Below the pieces are notes generated by a model. The model saw only the letters and a program-made list of their open reading frames with translations. It had not been told where the DNA came from and searched no databases. A stretch of DNA of 64,000 nucleotides, taken from positions 3,828,001 through 3,892,000 of the forward strand of contig NZ_CP139715.1 of assembly GCF_034377285.1 (NCBI RefSeq), in the 5' to 3' direction. Below are positions 52,035 through 59,614 of this stretch, piece by piece; positions within the stretch are counted from its first letter, which is position 1; every line of letters starts with the position of its first letter. The position numbers and the translations under genes are program-made. This stretch comes from Thalassobaculum sp. OXR-137. GTDB lineage: Bacteria; Pseudomonadota; Alphaproteobacteria; Thalassobaculales; Thalassobaculaceae.

Positions 52035-52190
52035 ATGTCCCGCCCGAAAGCGCGAAGCCCCGCCGTCCGGGTGGATCGCGGGGCCTCGAAATTCGTCCAG
52101 CTTGCCGGCCAGGACGGTTTTAAAAGTAGCCCAAACCCCGCAGAAACGCAAGCATTCTGCCCTGACACCACCCGGCGGAGGTGGACGTGA
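52035..52190 (+). CDS. Possible small phage protein, translationally coupled
   Basis: An ATG 3 bp after the excisionase-like stop opens 51 codons (MSRPKARSPAVRVDRGASKF at the start). It ends in TGATG, overlapping the start of the initiator gene. GGGAGG lies 11 nt upstream. The product is basic and matches nothing I know. The coding region also contains a GCCCCGC/GCGGGGC stem, so a non-coding leader is the alternative. Confidence 0.4.
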   Translation: MSRPKARSPAVRVDRGASKFVQLAGQDGFKSSPNPAETQAFCPDTTRRRWT

Positions 52191-53008
52191 TGAGCCTTCG
52201 CGCGATCACATGGGCTTGGTCGATTTCCGGGGTATCGGCGCCTCAAAAGCTCGTCTTGCTTCGCTTGGCAGACACCGCCAACGACGACGGGTCCGAGGCC
52301 TGGCGAACCACCGCACGGATGGTCGAAGAGACGGGCTTGTCGCGCCGGGCGGTGCAGGGTGCGTTGCGAGGTCTTGAAGCCGCTGGACTGATCGCCGTCG
52401 CGCGAGCCGCAAACGCTGGCCGGAAACTCACGACGGTCTATCAACTACCCGTGGCCGATCGTCATCTCCAGAATGAGGTTGAGGAACGCCCGACGGGCGC
52501 AGGAGATGCGCCCCTACAGGCGCAGGAGGTGCGCCCCTCGGGTCTTACGGGCGCAGGATATGCGCCCGTAGGGGCGCAGGAGATGCGCAGGACGGGCGCA
52601 GGAGATGCGCCCTCTCCATACTATCTCCATCCAATATCTCCGATAGAGAGAGAACGCGCGCAAGCTTCGTTGCTGGAAGAGGGTGGTAGCCCGAAGCCAA
52701 CCCGGCCGGTGCGGGCAACAAGAATCAGTTCCGACTGGTGGCCTAGCCAGGCCGACTGGGAATTCGCTGCCCGGGAGGGGATGAGCGACAACGCCATCGA
52801 CCGGGAGGCCGCCCGGTTCCGGGACCATTGGCTCGCCAAGAGCGGGCGCGACGCGGCCAAGGCCGACTGGTCAGCGACGTGGCGCAACTGGATCCGGCGG
52901 GCTCACGAGTTCAGGCCGGGCGGACATGGCTCGAAACCAGCCAGCCATATCGACCAAGTCGGGGAGGTGTTCGAACACATCCGGCGAGGGCAGGAGGTGC
53001 AATCGTGA
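52190..53008 (+). CDS. Phage replication initiator, lambda O-like (N-terminal winged helix)
   Basis: The protein has 272 aa from the ATG at 52190 (GGAGG 8 nt upstream). Residues 1-95 are a winged helix typical of phage initiators (RAITWAWSISGVSAPQKLVL, WRTTARMVEETGLSRRAVQG, TTVYQLPV). Residues 100-145 are a repeated Gly/Ala/Pro linker with TGAGDAP units; its DNA holds five palindromic iterons. Residues 180-272 (SSDWWPSQADWEFAAREGMS, ...RFRDHW, ...WSATWRNWIRRA) match the C-terminal domain common in such proteins, which contacts the helicase loader. The architecture, including origin within the gene, is that of lambda O. The next gene starts in its stop codon. Confidence 0.85.
   Translation: MSLRAITWAWSISGVSAPQKLVLLRLADTANDDGSEAWRTTARMVEETGLSRRAVQGALRGLEAAGLIAVARAANAGRKLTTVYQLPVADRHLQNEVEERPTGAGDAPLQAQEVRPSGLTGAGYAPVGAQEMRRTGAGDAPSPYYLHPISPIERERAQASLLEEGGSPKPTRPVRATRISSDWWPSQADWEFAAREGMSDNAIDREAARFRDHWLAKSGRDAAKADWSATWRNWIRRAHEFRPGGHGSKPASHIDQVGEVFEHIRRGQEVQS
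52495..52612 (+). repeat. Five palindromic iterons: candidate phage replication origin inside the initiator gene
   Basis: Five 19-bp copies of GGGCGCAGGAGATGCGCCC lie at 52495, 52518, 52549, 52572 and 52594. Copies 1 and 5 are identical; copy 2 starts with A and has GGAGG; copy 3 has GGATA; copy 4 ends in AG. Each has 7-bp palindromic arms (GGGCGCA/TGCGCCC) around 5 nt. Spacings are 23, 31, 23 and 22 bp, about two helical turns (three for one gap). An AT-richer, pyrimidine-rich tract with ATACTATC and CAATATCTCC (52613-52660) follows directly, as a duplex-unwinding region would. Confidence 0.8.
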
Positions 53009-53679
53009 GCCGTCTTCCGGCGACAGTGGCCCGGGAAACGGGCCTGTCGACTATCCGCCTGGACCTGGAGCGTGGCCCGTACGGATGGCTCGCGTACTCC
53101 ATGCCCGACCGATACAGCCGTCTCCCGACGCTAGCCGAGGAAGACGAGATCCGCCGAGATCTTGTCGCGGCCACTGAACCGGTTGAAGTGAGCGAACTGG
53201 AGCGGGCAATCGCCCGGCTTGTCGCAGCGTATCCACAGCGCGGCGCAGCAGATATCCGCGGCTATGTGATCGGCCTGGCCGAACACCTCGCCGGATTTCC
53301 TGCGGATGTGGTCGCCCGGGCCTGCTGGGAAATCGTCCACGCGAAGGCGTTCTTGCCCGCCGTAGCCGAGGTTGTCGCCCTGGCCGAAAGTTACGCGGGT
53401 CCGCGCCGGCATGCCCTACGCGCGCTGGACGCGGTCGACGTGGAGCGCGAGCGCCGGCGGAAAGTCGAAGCCGAGCAGGCACGGCAGGAAGACTCCCGCC
53501 AGCGGTGGCGTGCGGCCGAGACTCAGGTGCTCGACGCCATCGCCGCGGCAAAGCCGGGCCACGATGCTGCCGAGATCTTCGACCGGCTGGGCATTAACCA
53601 CCGCATCCGCCTCAAGCTTGCGGCGATCGGGTCGGATGACGACCTGGTCGCCCTTGTGGACGCGCTGGAGGTCGGCTGA
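53005..53679 (+). CDS. Phage protein, possible helicase loader (lambda P-like position)
   Basis: The protein has 224 aa with a GTG start at 53005, 8 nt after AGGAGG and overlapping the initiator stop. A conserved helical block is visible (ERAIARLVAAYPQRGAADIR, LAEHLAGFPADVVARACWEI, KAFLPAVAEVVALAE), followed by a coiled-coil region rich in Arg/Glu/Gln. This block occurs in phage genes next to O-like initiators. The position suggests a helicase loader or primosome part, but no Walker motif is seen, so the role is inferred from context. Confidence 0.6.
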   Translation: MSRLPATVARETGLSTIRLDLERGPYGWLAYSMPDRYSRLPTLAEEDEIRRDLVAATEPVEVSELERAIARLVAAYPQRGAADIRGYVIGLAEHLAGFPADVVARACWEIVHAKAFLPAVAEVVALAESYAGPRRHALRALDAVDVERERRRKVEAEQARQEDSRQRWRAAETQVLDAIAAAKPGHDAAEIFDRLGINHRIRLKLAAIGSDDDLVALVDALEVG

Positions 53680-53939
53680 TGACCCGCCCCCGCACTGACA
53701 ATCCCAAGCCCGCCACCCTCCGCACCCGCAAGTGGCGGGCACTTCAGAAGGCCGGCAAGGGCACGTTTTTCTATCGCCAAGAAGCCGACGACCGAATTGT
53801 CGGATTACTTATAGATCACGGAATAATCGAGGCGAATGTCAGCGAGGATCACAAGGTACTGAGCGATACGGTCTACCGGCTAGTTTTCGAAACCCTCACT
53901 ACCAAAAGGAACGCGTTCGATACGTCGCGCTCGGATTAG
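53679..53939 (+). CDS. Hypothetical phage protein
   Basis: The protein has 86 aa; its ATG overlaps the preceding stop (TGATG). It is basic and opens MTRPRTDNPKPATLRTRKWR, with ADDRIVGLLIDHGIIEANVS in the middle, a likely helix-turn-helix-like or helical fold. The second half is AT-richer than its neighbours. No family is recognised. Confidence 0.6.
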   Translation: MTRPRTDNPKPATLRTRKWRALQKAGKGTFFYRQEADDRIVGLLIDHGIIEANVSEDHKVLSDTVYRLVFETLTTKRNAFDTSRSD

Positions 53940-53981
53940 GGCAAATTTCTTGGCGAATCACCGAACCAGAGGCTGAACACA

Positions 53982-54551
53982 ATGGCGACAAAGACGAAAC
54001 AGCCCGACGACGATTACGTTGCCCTGCTGGCCGTGCCGCCGAAGCCGGCGACGCTGGTCGCCGCCGAGCAAGCCCTGCACGACGCGGTTTCGGCCCGTGA
54101 GGCCGGGCAGGTGAAGCACGTCGAGGCGTCGAGGGTTCTGGCTCGGCAGGTGCCAGGCCAGCCGCAGACGATTACCACCTGCGAAGTCGATGAGATCGGC
54201 AAGAGCCTCGCCGCACTCTATGCCGCCGAGGACGACGCTCAAGCCGCCCTGGACGCCGAGAAAAAGGCCTTTGAGGACGCGACGGTCTCCCGGCTCCTCG
54301 ACGGTCTCGAGATTCTCGCTGACACGGTCGGAGAGCGGTTGAACGATCTGGACCGCCTGATCGACCCCGCCGTTATCGCCGCCGTCGAGGTTCGGCAGCG
54401 CGGCTTTTTCCTGCCGAACAGCCTCATGCCCCGCTTGCGGGACCTGCGCGGCGGGATTGAAAGCATGCGGCGGGTCCTCAACGCCAGCCGCCGGCACGCG
54501 AAGGCGAGCGACGGACCGATGCCTCAGGCCGCATGGAGGCAGGAACGATGA
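53982..54551 (+). CDS. Hypothetical phage protein with long helices
   Basis: The protein has 189 aa. It is mostly alpha-helical with heptad-like stretches (LVAAEQALHDAVSAREAGQV, LAALYAAEDDAQAALDAEKK) and a C-terminal part RLRDLRGGIESMRRVLNASR. No enzyme motif is seen. It is the first of a run of small genes joined by 4-base overlaps. Confidence 0.6.
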   Translation: MATKTKQPDDDYVALLAVPPKPATLVAAEQALHDAVSAREAGQVKHVEASRVLARQVPGQPQTITTCEVDEIGKSLAALYAAEDDAQAALDAEKKAFEDATVSRLLDGLEILADTVGERLNDLDRLIDPAVIAAVEVRQRGFFLPNSLMPRLRDLRGGIESMRRVLNASRRHAKASDGPMPQAAWRQER

Positions 54552-54994
54552 CCGAGACCACGACCAGCCCCGCCGACTACAGCCGCGAGACCCGCGTGCT
54601 GGCCCGTGCCGCTGAGACCCTGGCCCGTGTAGCACGCTCGCCGGAAGCGGATCCTGCCGCTGAGTGGTCCCGCTCGGTGGTCGATGTCGCCCTGGTGCGC
54701 GCAGTCGATCTGTGTCGAAAGGCCTGGAATGCACCCTACGTCCGCGAGGGATGCGGGCGCGGTATCCCGTCAATCCAGGGAAATTGCGAAAACAAAAGTC
54801 TCTGGCTTCAAAGCCGCCTGGGCGGCGTCGTCCTCTCTGGATGGAAGCCGAAACAGGAGCATCACGCGGTCCTGTTATTCGCCTGCGAGGGCGACCTTTT
54901 CATCGCGGATCATGGGCGCGTGGTCCCGGTCGGGGACTACCGCGAGTTCTTCGTTGATGGCTTCTATCACCGTGGCGGAGCGCATACGTCATGA
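54548..54994 (+). CDS. Phage protein with transglutaminase-like (BTLCP-type) Cys-His-Asp pattern
   Basis: The protein has 148 aa from the ATG at 54548, overlapping the preceding stop. Residues 75-140 resemble the bacterial transglutaminase-like cysteine proteinase core: GNCENKSLWLQSRL (candidate nucleophile Cys at a helix start), EHHAVLLFACEGDLFIADHG (His then Asp). Such enzymes have GDCEDYA, GHAVL and LDN at these places. The match is partial and from pattern memory only, so an inactive or unrelated protein is possible. Confidence 0.5.
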   Translation: MTETTTSPADYSRETRVLARAAETLARVARSPEADPAAEWSRSVVDVALVRAVDLCRKAWNAPYVREGCGRGIPSIQGNCENKSLWLQSRLGGVVLSGWKPKQEHHAVLLFACEGDLFIADHGRVVPVGDYREFFVDGFYHRGGAHTS

Positions 54995-55380
54995 GCATCG
55001 ACCAGACATCGCCGCTCGACGCTATAGCCCAACTTCTGTCGCGTTCTCGCGCCACACCGAAAGAACAGGCAACGCTCGCCGACGTGGAAGACGCGGTTGG
55101 CGACATCGGCGCGATCTTCGGCGAAGCGCTCAGCGAAGTACGCGCAACCACCACGGTCCTGTCGGAGCGTATCGCCGCCCTTGAGGTCGCTGCGACCCGT
55201 AGCGAACCGCCGGCAAAGCCCCGTGTTCGCGTACCGGCCCGCTCACTGCGTCAACCAAACCCGGACTCAACCGCACCGGCGAGCATGCCGAACCACGCGG
55301 ACGAGGAGCGCGCGGCGCCTTTAGGCGAGCATGCAGTGGAGGCGCCGCGCAGCATCCCAGACACGGAGACAGGCCAGTGA
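54991..55380 (+). CDS. Hypothetical phage protein
   Basis: The protein has 129 aa and overlaps both neighbours by 4 bases. Residues 1-65 are helical (ATLADVEDAVGDIGAIFGEA, LSEVRATTTVLSERIAALEV), possibly a coiled coil. The rest is proline-rich and disordered. No family is recognised. Confidence 0.55.
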   Translation: MSIDQTSPLDAIAQLLSRSRATPKEQATLADVEDAVGDIGAIFGEALSEVRATTTVLSERIAALEVAATRSEPPAKPRVRVPARSLRQPNPDSTAPASMPNHADEERAAPLGEHAVEAPRSIPDTETGQ

Positions 55381-55574
55381 CCGACTCCAGCGACGGCGGC
55401 GACGACTTCAAAACTAGCTTTTGGGACGCCCTGCGCGGCGCGATCGAGGCCGCAGTCGAGGAGGCCGTCGAACCGCTGCACGCCAGGCTCGATGCAATTG
55501 AAATCAGGCTCGGCGCAGTCAATGGCGCCATCGCCGCGTTTGAGGCCGTCTGCGCCAGGAAGGCTGGCCGATAA
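55377..55574 (+). CDS. Small hypothetical phage protein
   Basis: The protein has 65 aa with a GTG start at 55377, overlapping the previous stop. It is acidic and helical (FWDALRGAIEAAVEEAVEPL, HARLDAIEIRLGAVNGAIAA), probably a short coiled coil. No family is recognised. Confidence 0.5.
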   Translation: MTDSSDGGDDFKTSFWDALRGAIEAAVEEAVEPLHARLDAIEIRLGAVNGAIAAFEAVCARKAGR

Positions 55575-55969
55575 TGCCCAAGCGCCCACCACTCGCTGTT
55601 AGGCAAGCCGATGCCAAGCCGGCTGGCCGGTGGCGCGAGATCGACGCCCGGCGCGGCACTGCCGCTCAGCGAGGCTACAACGCGCGATGGCAGCGGATGC
55701 GGCGGCGGTTCCTATCCCGCCCTGAGAACGCGCTGTGCGTCATGTGCCGGACCGAGGGGCTGACCACCGAGGCGACGGTGGTTGACCACATCGTGCCGCA
55801 CCGAGGCGACCCAGCTCTGATGTGGGACGAGACCAACCTGCAGCCGCTCTGTGCATCGCACCACGGCCGCGAGAAACAGCAGATGGAATCCACCGGTCGG
55901 GTGAAGGGTGCGGACCTATCCGGCCGGCCGGTCGACCCTGGCCACCCCTGGAACCGGAGCGACCAATGA
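55574..55969 (+). CDS. HNH endonuclease (phage)
   Basis: The protein has 131 aa. The motif set RGYNARWQRMRRRFLSR, LCVMCRTEGL, VVDHIVPHRGD, NLQPLCASHHGREK is a classical HNH fold with two zinc-binding CxxC-type pairs and the catalytic His of VDHI. Such enzymes stand next to the terminase genes in many siphophages and help DNA packaging. Here a second HNH gene follows at 56202, but no terminase does. Confidence 0.9.
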   Translation: MPKRPPLAVRQADAKPAGRWREIDARRGTAAQRGYNARWQRMRRRFLSRPENALCVMCRTEGLTTEATVVDHIVPHRGDPALMWDETNLQPLCASHHGREKQQMESTGRVKGADLSGRPVDPGHPWNRSDQ

Positions 55970-56202
55970 GCGACACGACTGCCCAGGTGCGGGCGATCAT
56001 TGAAGGGGCGATCACAGACCTGATGCGCCTCGGCATGGAACGGGAAAGCGCAGCCCGCCTGCTGGCGATCCAGGGCTTGATCCGCATGGCATCGGATGCG
56101 GCCCGGAAGGAGCTGCTCTACCTCGTGGATCCTGAAAACCACGCCAGCCCGGAAGAGATCGCGGCTTGTGGTGATGAAGACGACGATGAGGGCATCGACT
56201 GA
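55966..56202 (+). CDS. Small hypothetical phage protein
   Basis: The protein has 78 aa from the ATG at 55966 (ATGA overlap with the HNH stop). It is helical (VRAIIEGAITDLMRLGMERE, SAARLLAIQGLIRMASDAAR) with an acidic tail (EEIAACGDEDDDEGID). Its stop overlaps the next start. No family is recognised. Confidence 0.55.
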   Translation: MSDTTAQVRAIIEGAITDLMRLGMERESAARLLAIQGLIRMASDAARKELLYLVDPENHASPEEIAACGDEDDDEGID

Positions 56203-56624
56203 TGCCGAGCCGCCCGCCAGTACACCGCGCCCCCCGATCGGCAACCCGCCAGCAGCAGCGCCGCAGCACCGACGCGCGCCGCTATCGGGAGAACGGGGAA
56301 CTGCGCCGCTGGTACATGCGCGCCGCGTGGCGCAAGCGGGTGCGGCCGGACCATCTCTCATCGGAGCCGCTCTGTCGCATCTGCCGTGTGGTGTTTGATC
56401 GGGTCGAGCTTGCCACGGACGTGCACCATACGGAGCCGCCGACGAGCTGGGAGAAGTTCCTGGCCGGTCCTTTCGCCTCGCTGTGCGCTGACCATCACCG
56501 CGAGATCACCGCCGCAATCAGCCACGGCCGGCGGCCCTTCCACCTCATGCGGAACGCTGACGGACAGCCGGTCGCACCACTCCACGACGCCCTGTGGCGC
56601 GAGCTCGGGGCGCCGACGCCATGA
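56202..56624 (+). CDS. HNH endonuclease (phage, second copy)
   Basis: The protein has 140 aa. It is very basic at the start, then WYMRAAWRKRVRPDHLSSEP, LCRICRVV, ATDVHHTEPP and FASLCADHHREIT give an HNH fold with its own zinc-binding cysteines. The two HNH proteins are different in sequence and not a fresh duplication. It is the last early-region gene before the 133-bp junction that precedes the tape measure. Confidence 0.85.
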   Translation: MPSRPPVHRAPRSATRQQQRRSTDARRYRENGELRRWYMRAAWRKRVRPDHLSSEPLCRICRVVFDRVELATDVHHTEPPTSWEKFLAGPFASLCADHHREITAAISHGRRPFHLMRNADGQPVAPLHDALWRELGAPTP

Positions 56625-56757
56625 GGAGGGGGGAGGGGTCGAAAACCCTGACGGGGACCGGTCGCATGCCGGTCGGTTGGTCAAATTTCTGCGCGTGCAT
56701 TTGAAAATTTGGGGCGAATTAAAAATCGCGAACCTGGTCATGGAGGCCTTGTGATCG
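56625..56757. other. Non-coding junction where packaging and capsid genes would be expected
   Basis: This gap begins with a G-rich, purine-rich stretch (GAGGAGGGGGGAGGGGTC) and then turns AT-rich (CATTTGAAAATTTGGGG, AATTAAAAATCGCG). A layout of this kind often precedes the small terminase gene after an HNH gene. Here it runs straight to the tape-measure start, and the last bases before it (AACCTGGTCATGGAGGCCTTG, then TGA) read like the end of a missing gene. A deletion is inferred. Confidence 0.45.
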
Positions 56758-58575
56758 ATGGCGACTGCAACTGAAGAGCTCCTCCTCCGTCTCGACGCCA
56801 CCGCCGAAGGATTGCGGCGCGAGCTGCGCAAAGCGGACGATACCGTCGGCGACTTCGCCCGGAAGACCGACCGGCGCATGAAAGAAGTCGACGAAGCGAT
56901 GAGCAGGGTCAACCGGGCGGGCAACCTGGTGACGAAAGGTCTCGGCGCGCTCGGCGTGGCGCTGTCGGTGGGGGCCGTCGTCAACTTCACGAAGTCGAAC
57001 ATTGCCAGCGCCGATTCACTCGTCAAAATGGCCGACGCCCTCGGCCTGACGATCGAAAGCCTGCAGGAGTACAGGTTCGGTGCCGCGCGATCGGGTGTGG
57101 CGACGGAGGCGCTCGACAAATCGCTCGAGCAGTGGATCCGCCGGCTGGGCCAGGCGCAGGCGGGGACCGGCAACCTTCTCCCGATCCTCAAACAGTACTC
57201 CATCGCTTTGCGGGATAACGATGGGCGCCTGCGCTCAACCGAGGCAGTGCTTGGCGACTACGCGGACGCCCTGGCCAGCGCTGTCAGCCCCCAGGAGCGC
57301 ATGCGGCTGGCCACCGAGGCGTTCGGTAAGTCCGGTGGGCCGATGGTCAACCTGCTCAAGAATGGCTCCGCCGGCCTCGCTGATCTCGCGACCCAGGCCA
57401 ACGATGCGGGTGTCGTCCTCGGTGGCGACCTGGCCCGCCGATCTGAGGAACTGAACGACCGCCTCGGTATCCTATCCGAGCGGGCGGACACGGCCGCGCA
57501 GACCTTCGTGCTCTCCATGGCGCCGGCGATCGAAGCTGCGATCGGGGTTTTCGAGCGGCTGTCCGTGGCTGTGGCCGATGCGGTCGGTGGGCTTGGCCCG
57601 CAGACATTCATGTTCGGCGACGAGCTCGACGCCGCCCGGGCGCAGGCGGAAGCGCTTCGCGGCGAACTGGAAGCACTGGCCGATGTGGACGGGCGGTCGG
57701 CCACCCGGCAGAGCATCGCCTTGCGCGCCCGCCTCGGCGCCCTGGAGGCGGTGGACCCCTACAAGGAACTTGCGCGGGTCCAGGGCGAGATTGTCGACCT
57801 CCAGGACAAGATCGCCAATGGTGGCCGCGCCCGCGGCAAGAGCGCTCAGAATACGGCCGCACAGGAGCGCCTCGCCGAGCTGGAGAAAGAGTCCGTCGCG
57901 ATCCAGGGCTTCATCGACCGAGCCGAGCGTGGTGGGAAGGCAGCCGCCGACGTGGTCGCCTCGACCAGCATGAAGGCGTCCGCAGCGGTCAATGACAACC
58001 TCACCAGCCTGGACACCCAGCTTGCCCGGTCGCGGAAGGCGTATGAGGCGCTGGCCGGATCCGGGCTCGCCGCGTTCGAGAAGATCTCCGCCGGCTTCGA
58101 TCTGGACCAGAAAGCGGCCGATGCCGCCGAGGCTTTCAACAGCGCGAACAAGGCGCTTATCGAGTCCGGTCAACTCCAGTCCCGCACCGCCGCCGACTAC
58201 CGCGACACCCTCGGCGAGATCGCCGAGCTGCAGGAACGCACCGCCGATCGCCAGGCGCTGGACCAGTACATCGCCGGCCTAGGCGAGGAGTACGATCTGG
58301 CGAAGCTTCGGCTGCAGGTGGGTGAGGACGAAGCGAAGATCCGGACAGATATCGCCAAGCTGCGCAAGGCAGGCGTCCAGATCTCCGACACCGAGGAAGC
58401 GGCCATCCTGAAGACCGCCGCCGCGACCAAGAAGCTGTCCGACCAGTGGGACACGCAGACCGAGGCGCAGAGGAAAGCGGCCCGGGCTGCGGAGGACGCG
58501 GCTAAGAGCCTGGACACCATCCCCGATGAACACGCCGAGGCATTCGGCGCCCTGGTCATGGAGGCCCTTCGATGA
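56758..58575 (+). CDS. Phage tail tape-measure protein
   Basis: The protein has 605 aa. The N-terminus (EELLLRLDATAEGLRRELRK, ADDTVGDFARKTDRRMKEVD) and the following MADALGLTIESLQEYRFGAA, LNDRLGILSERADTAAQTFV blocks are the usual tape-measure opening of long-tailed phages. The rest is repetitive helix with Ala/Glu/Arg heptads. It sets tail length inside the tail tube. It is on the short side for the family. The ATG at 56758 has only a distant GGAGG (15 nt). Confidence 0.8.
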   Translation: MATATEELLLRLDATAEGLRRELRKADDTVGDFARKTDRRMKEVDEAMSRVNRAGNLVTKGLGALGVALSVGAVVNFTKSNIASADSLVKMADALGLTIESLQEYRFGAARSGVATEALDKSLEQWIRRLGQAQAGTGNLLPILKQYSIALRDNDGRLRSTEAVLGDYADALASAVSPQERMRLATEAFGKSGGPMVNLLKNGSAGLADLATQANDAGVVLGGDLARRSEELNDRLGILSERADTAAQTFVLSMAPAIEAAIGVFERLSVAVADAVGGLGPQTFMFGDELDAARAQAEALRGELEALADVDGRSATRQSIALRARLGALEAVDPYKELARVQGEIVDLQDKIANGGRARGKSAQNTAAQERLAELEKESVAIQGFIDRAERGGKAAADVVASTSMKASAAVNDNLTSLDTQLARSRKAYEALAGSGLAAFEKISAGFDLDQKAADAAEAFNSANKALIESGQLQSRTAADYRDTLGEIAELQERTADRQALDQYIAGLGEEYDLAKLRLQVGEDEAKIRTDIAKLRKAGVQISDTEEAAILKTAAATKKLSDQWDTQTEAQRKAARAAEDAAKSLDTIPDEHAEAFGALVMEALR

Positions 58576-59225
58576 GCGTTCTCAACATCAATTTCGCCCC
58601 CGGTCGGATCGACCTGCTTTCGGACACGCTCTGCTATTCCGGAGGGGAGCCGCACTCGCTGTGCGAGACGAAGACGCATGTTGCTCCGTCCGGCCGCTTC
58701 GCCTGGACGACCCGCGGCTATGTCTCGCTGGGCGAGCGCTTCGATGAAATGGCGGCAGGCCTCGCGGACGCCGATGGTGCGATCCTGGCCGCCCGGGTCT
58801 TTGCCGAAACGCTGGCCGATGACGCCGTAGGGAAGGGACTCGAGATCACCGTCGCCGGCTGGAGCGACCGTCTGGGAGCCTTGGCCGTCCAGATGGTCAC
58901 CAAGGCGCCGAGGGAACCGGTGCAGGCCGAAACCTTCACCGAGGGCGTCCACCTGCTGCCCCGGCCGGCGACGCTGCCTCCCATGCCCTCGACGGTGTCG
59001 GAGGCGCAGTTCATCCGCCTGGCCCTCGCACAGTGGAAGGTGCGGGACCAGTTCATGGGCCAGCTCTGCATCGGCGGCGTGATGCACCTGACGACCGTTA
59101 CGGCGGCCGGGGCGGATCAGCGCATCGTCGGGCTCTATCCCGACCACGCGCAGCACGCCGAAGCCTTCAGCGATCCGAACGCCGCCGCCGTAGCCGCCTT
59201 CCTGGCACAGCAGGCCGCGGCATGA
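58572..59225 (+). CDS. Phage protein, possibly proteasome-like (Ntn-hydrolase) fold
   Basis: The protein has 217 aa and overlaps the tape-measure stop by 4 bases. The opening DLLSDTLCYSGGEPHSLCET, KTHVAPSGRFAWTTRGYVSL recalls small phage proteins with a proteasome-beta-like fold, in which a D-T/S pair opens the domain. The resemblance is weak. The C-terminus ends in an alanine-rich helix. A tail-associated role is suggested by position only. Confidence 0.45.
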   Translation: MSVLNINFAPGRIDLLSDTLCYSGGEPHSLCETKTHVAPSGRFAWTTRGYVSLGERFDEMAAGLADADGAILAARVFAETLADDAVGKGLEITVAGWSDRLGALAVQMVTKAPREPVQAETFTEGVHLLPRPATLPPMPSTVSEAQFIRLALAQWKVRDQFMGQLCIGGVMHLTTVTAAGADQRIVGLYPDHAQHAEAFSDPNAAAVAAFLAQQAAA

Positions 59226-59614
59226 TCAGCCGCGCAACCTTGGGCGCAGTCGCCCGTGGCGTGGCCAAGCGCTTCGCACCGGAGCGCGCGGCACTGCTGA
59301 CCGATCTGACCGAGGCCCGATCGTCCGACGCCTTCGACGCCGCCGCCTTCGCCGAGCGCATGGAGGACGCCGCCGACCGGCACGCCGACGCGGTGGTCAA
59401 GGCCGTCCGCCCGCTCCTGACCCGAGTGCGACTGACGCCGGCCGGCCGGGAAGTGGTCGACATCGCCCTGGCCCAGATCCGCACCGAAACCCGCAATCGC
59501 CTGCTGCCGGCCGGAATGACCGCAGCCGACGTGCGCGCGAACCTGGCCGACGCCGAGGCGAAGGACGGCGAGATTTTCGACCTGTTCGCCGCTGCCCTGG
59601 AGGACGACACATGA
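59222..59614 (+). CDS. Hypothetical phage protein
   Basis: The protein has 130 aa from the ATG at 59222 (4-base overlap with the preceding gene). It is helical and basic in the first half (RGVAKRFAPERAALLTDLTE), with VRLTPAGREVVDIALAQIRT in the middle and an acidic end. No family is recognised. It is coupled to the next gene through another ATGA. Confidence 0.5.
   Translation: MISRATLGAVARGVAKRFAPERAALLTDLTEARSSDAFDAAAFAERMEDAADRHADAVVKAVRPLLTRVRLTPAGREVVDIALAQIRTETRNRLLPAGMTAADVRANLADAEAKDGEIFDLFAAALEDDT

Noticed and set aside
52495-52612. CRISPR-like array
   Set aside because: Repeats are 19 bp with gaps of only 3-12 bp, inside a coding gene and next to an initiator domain. Iterons explain them better.
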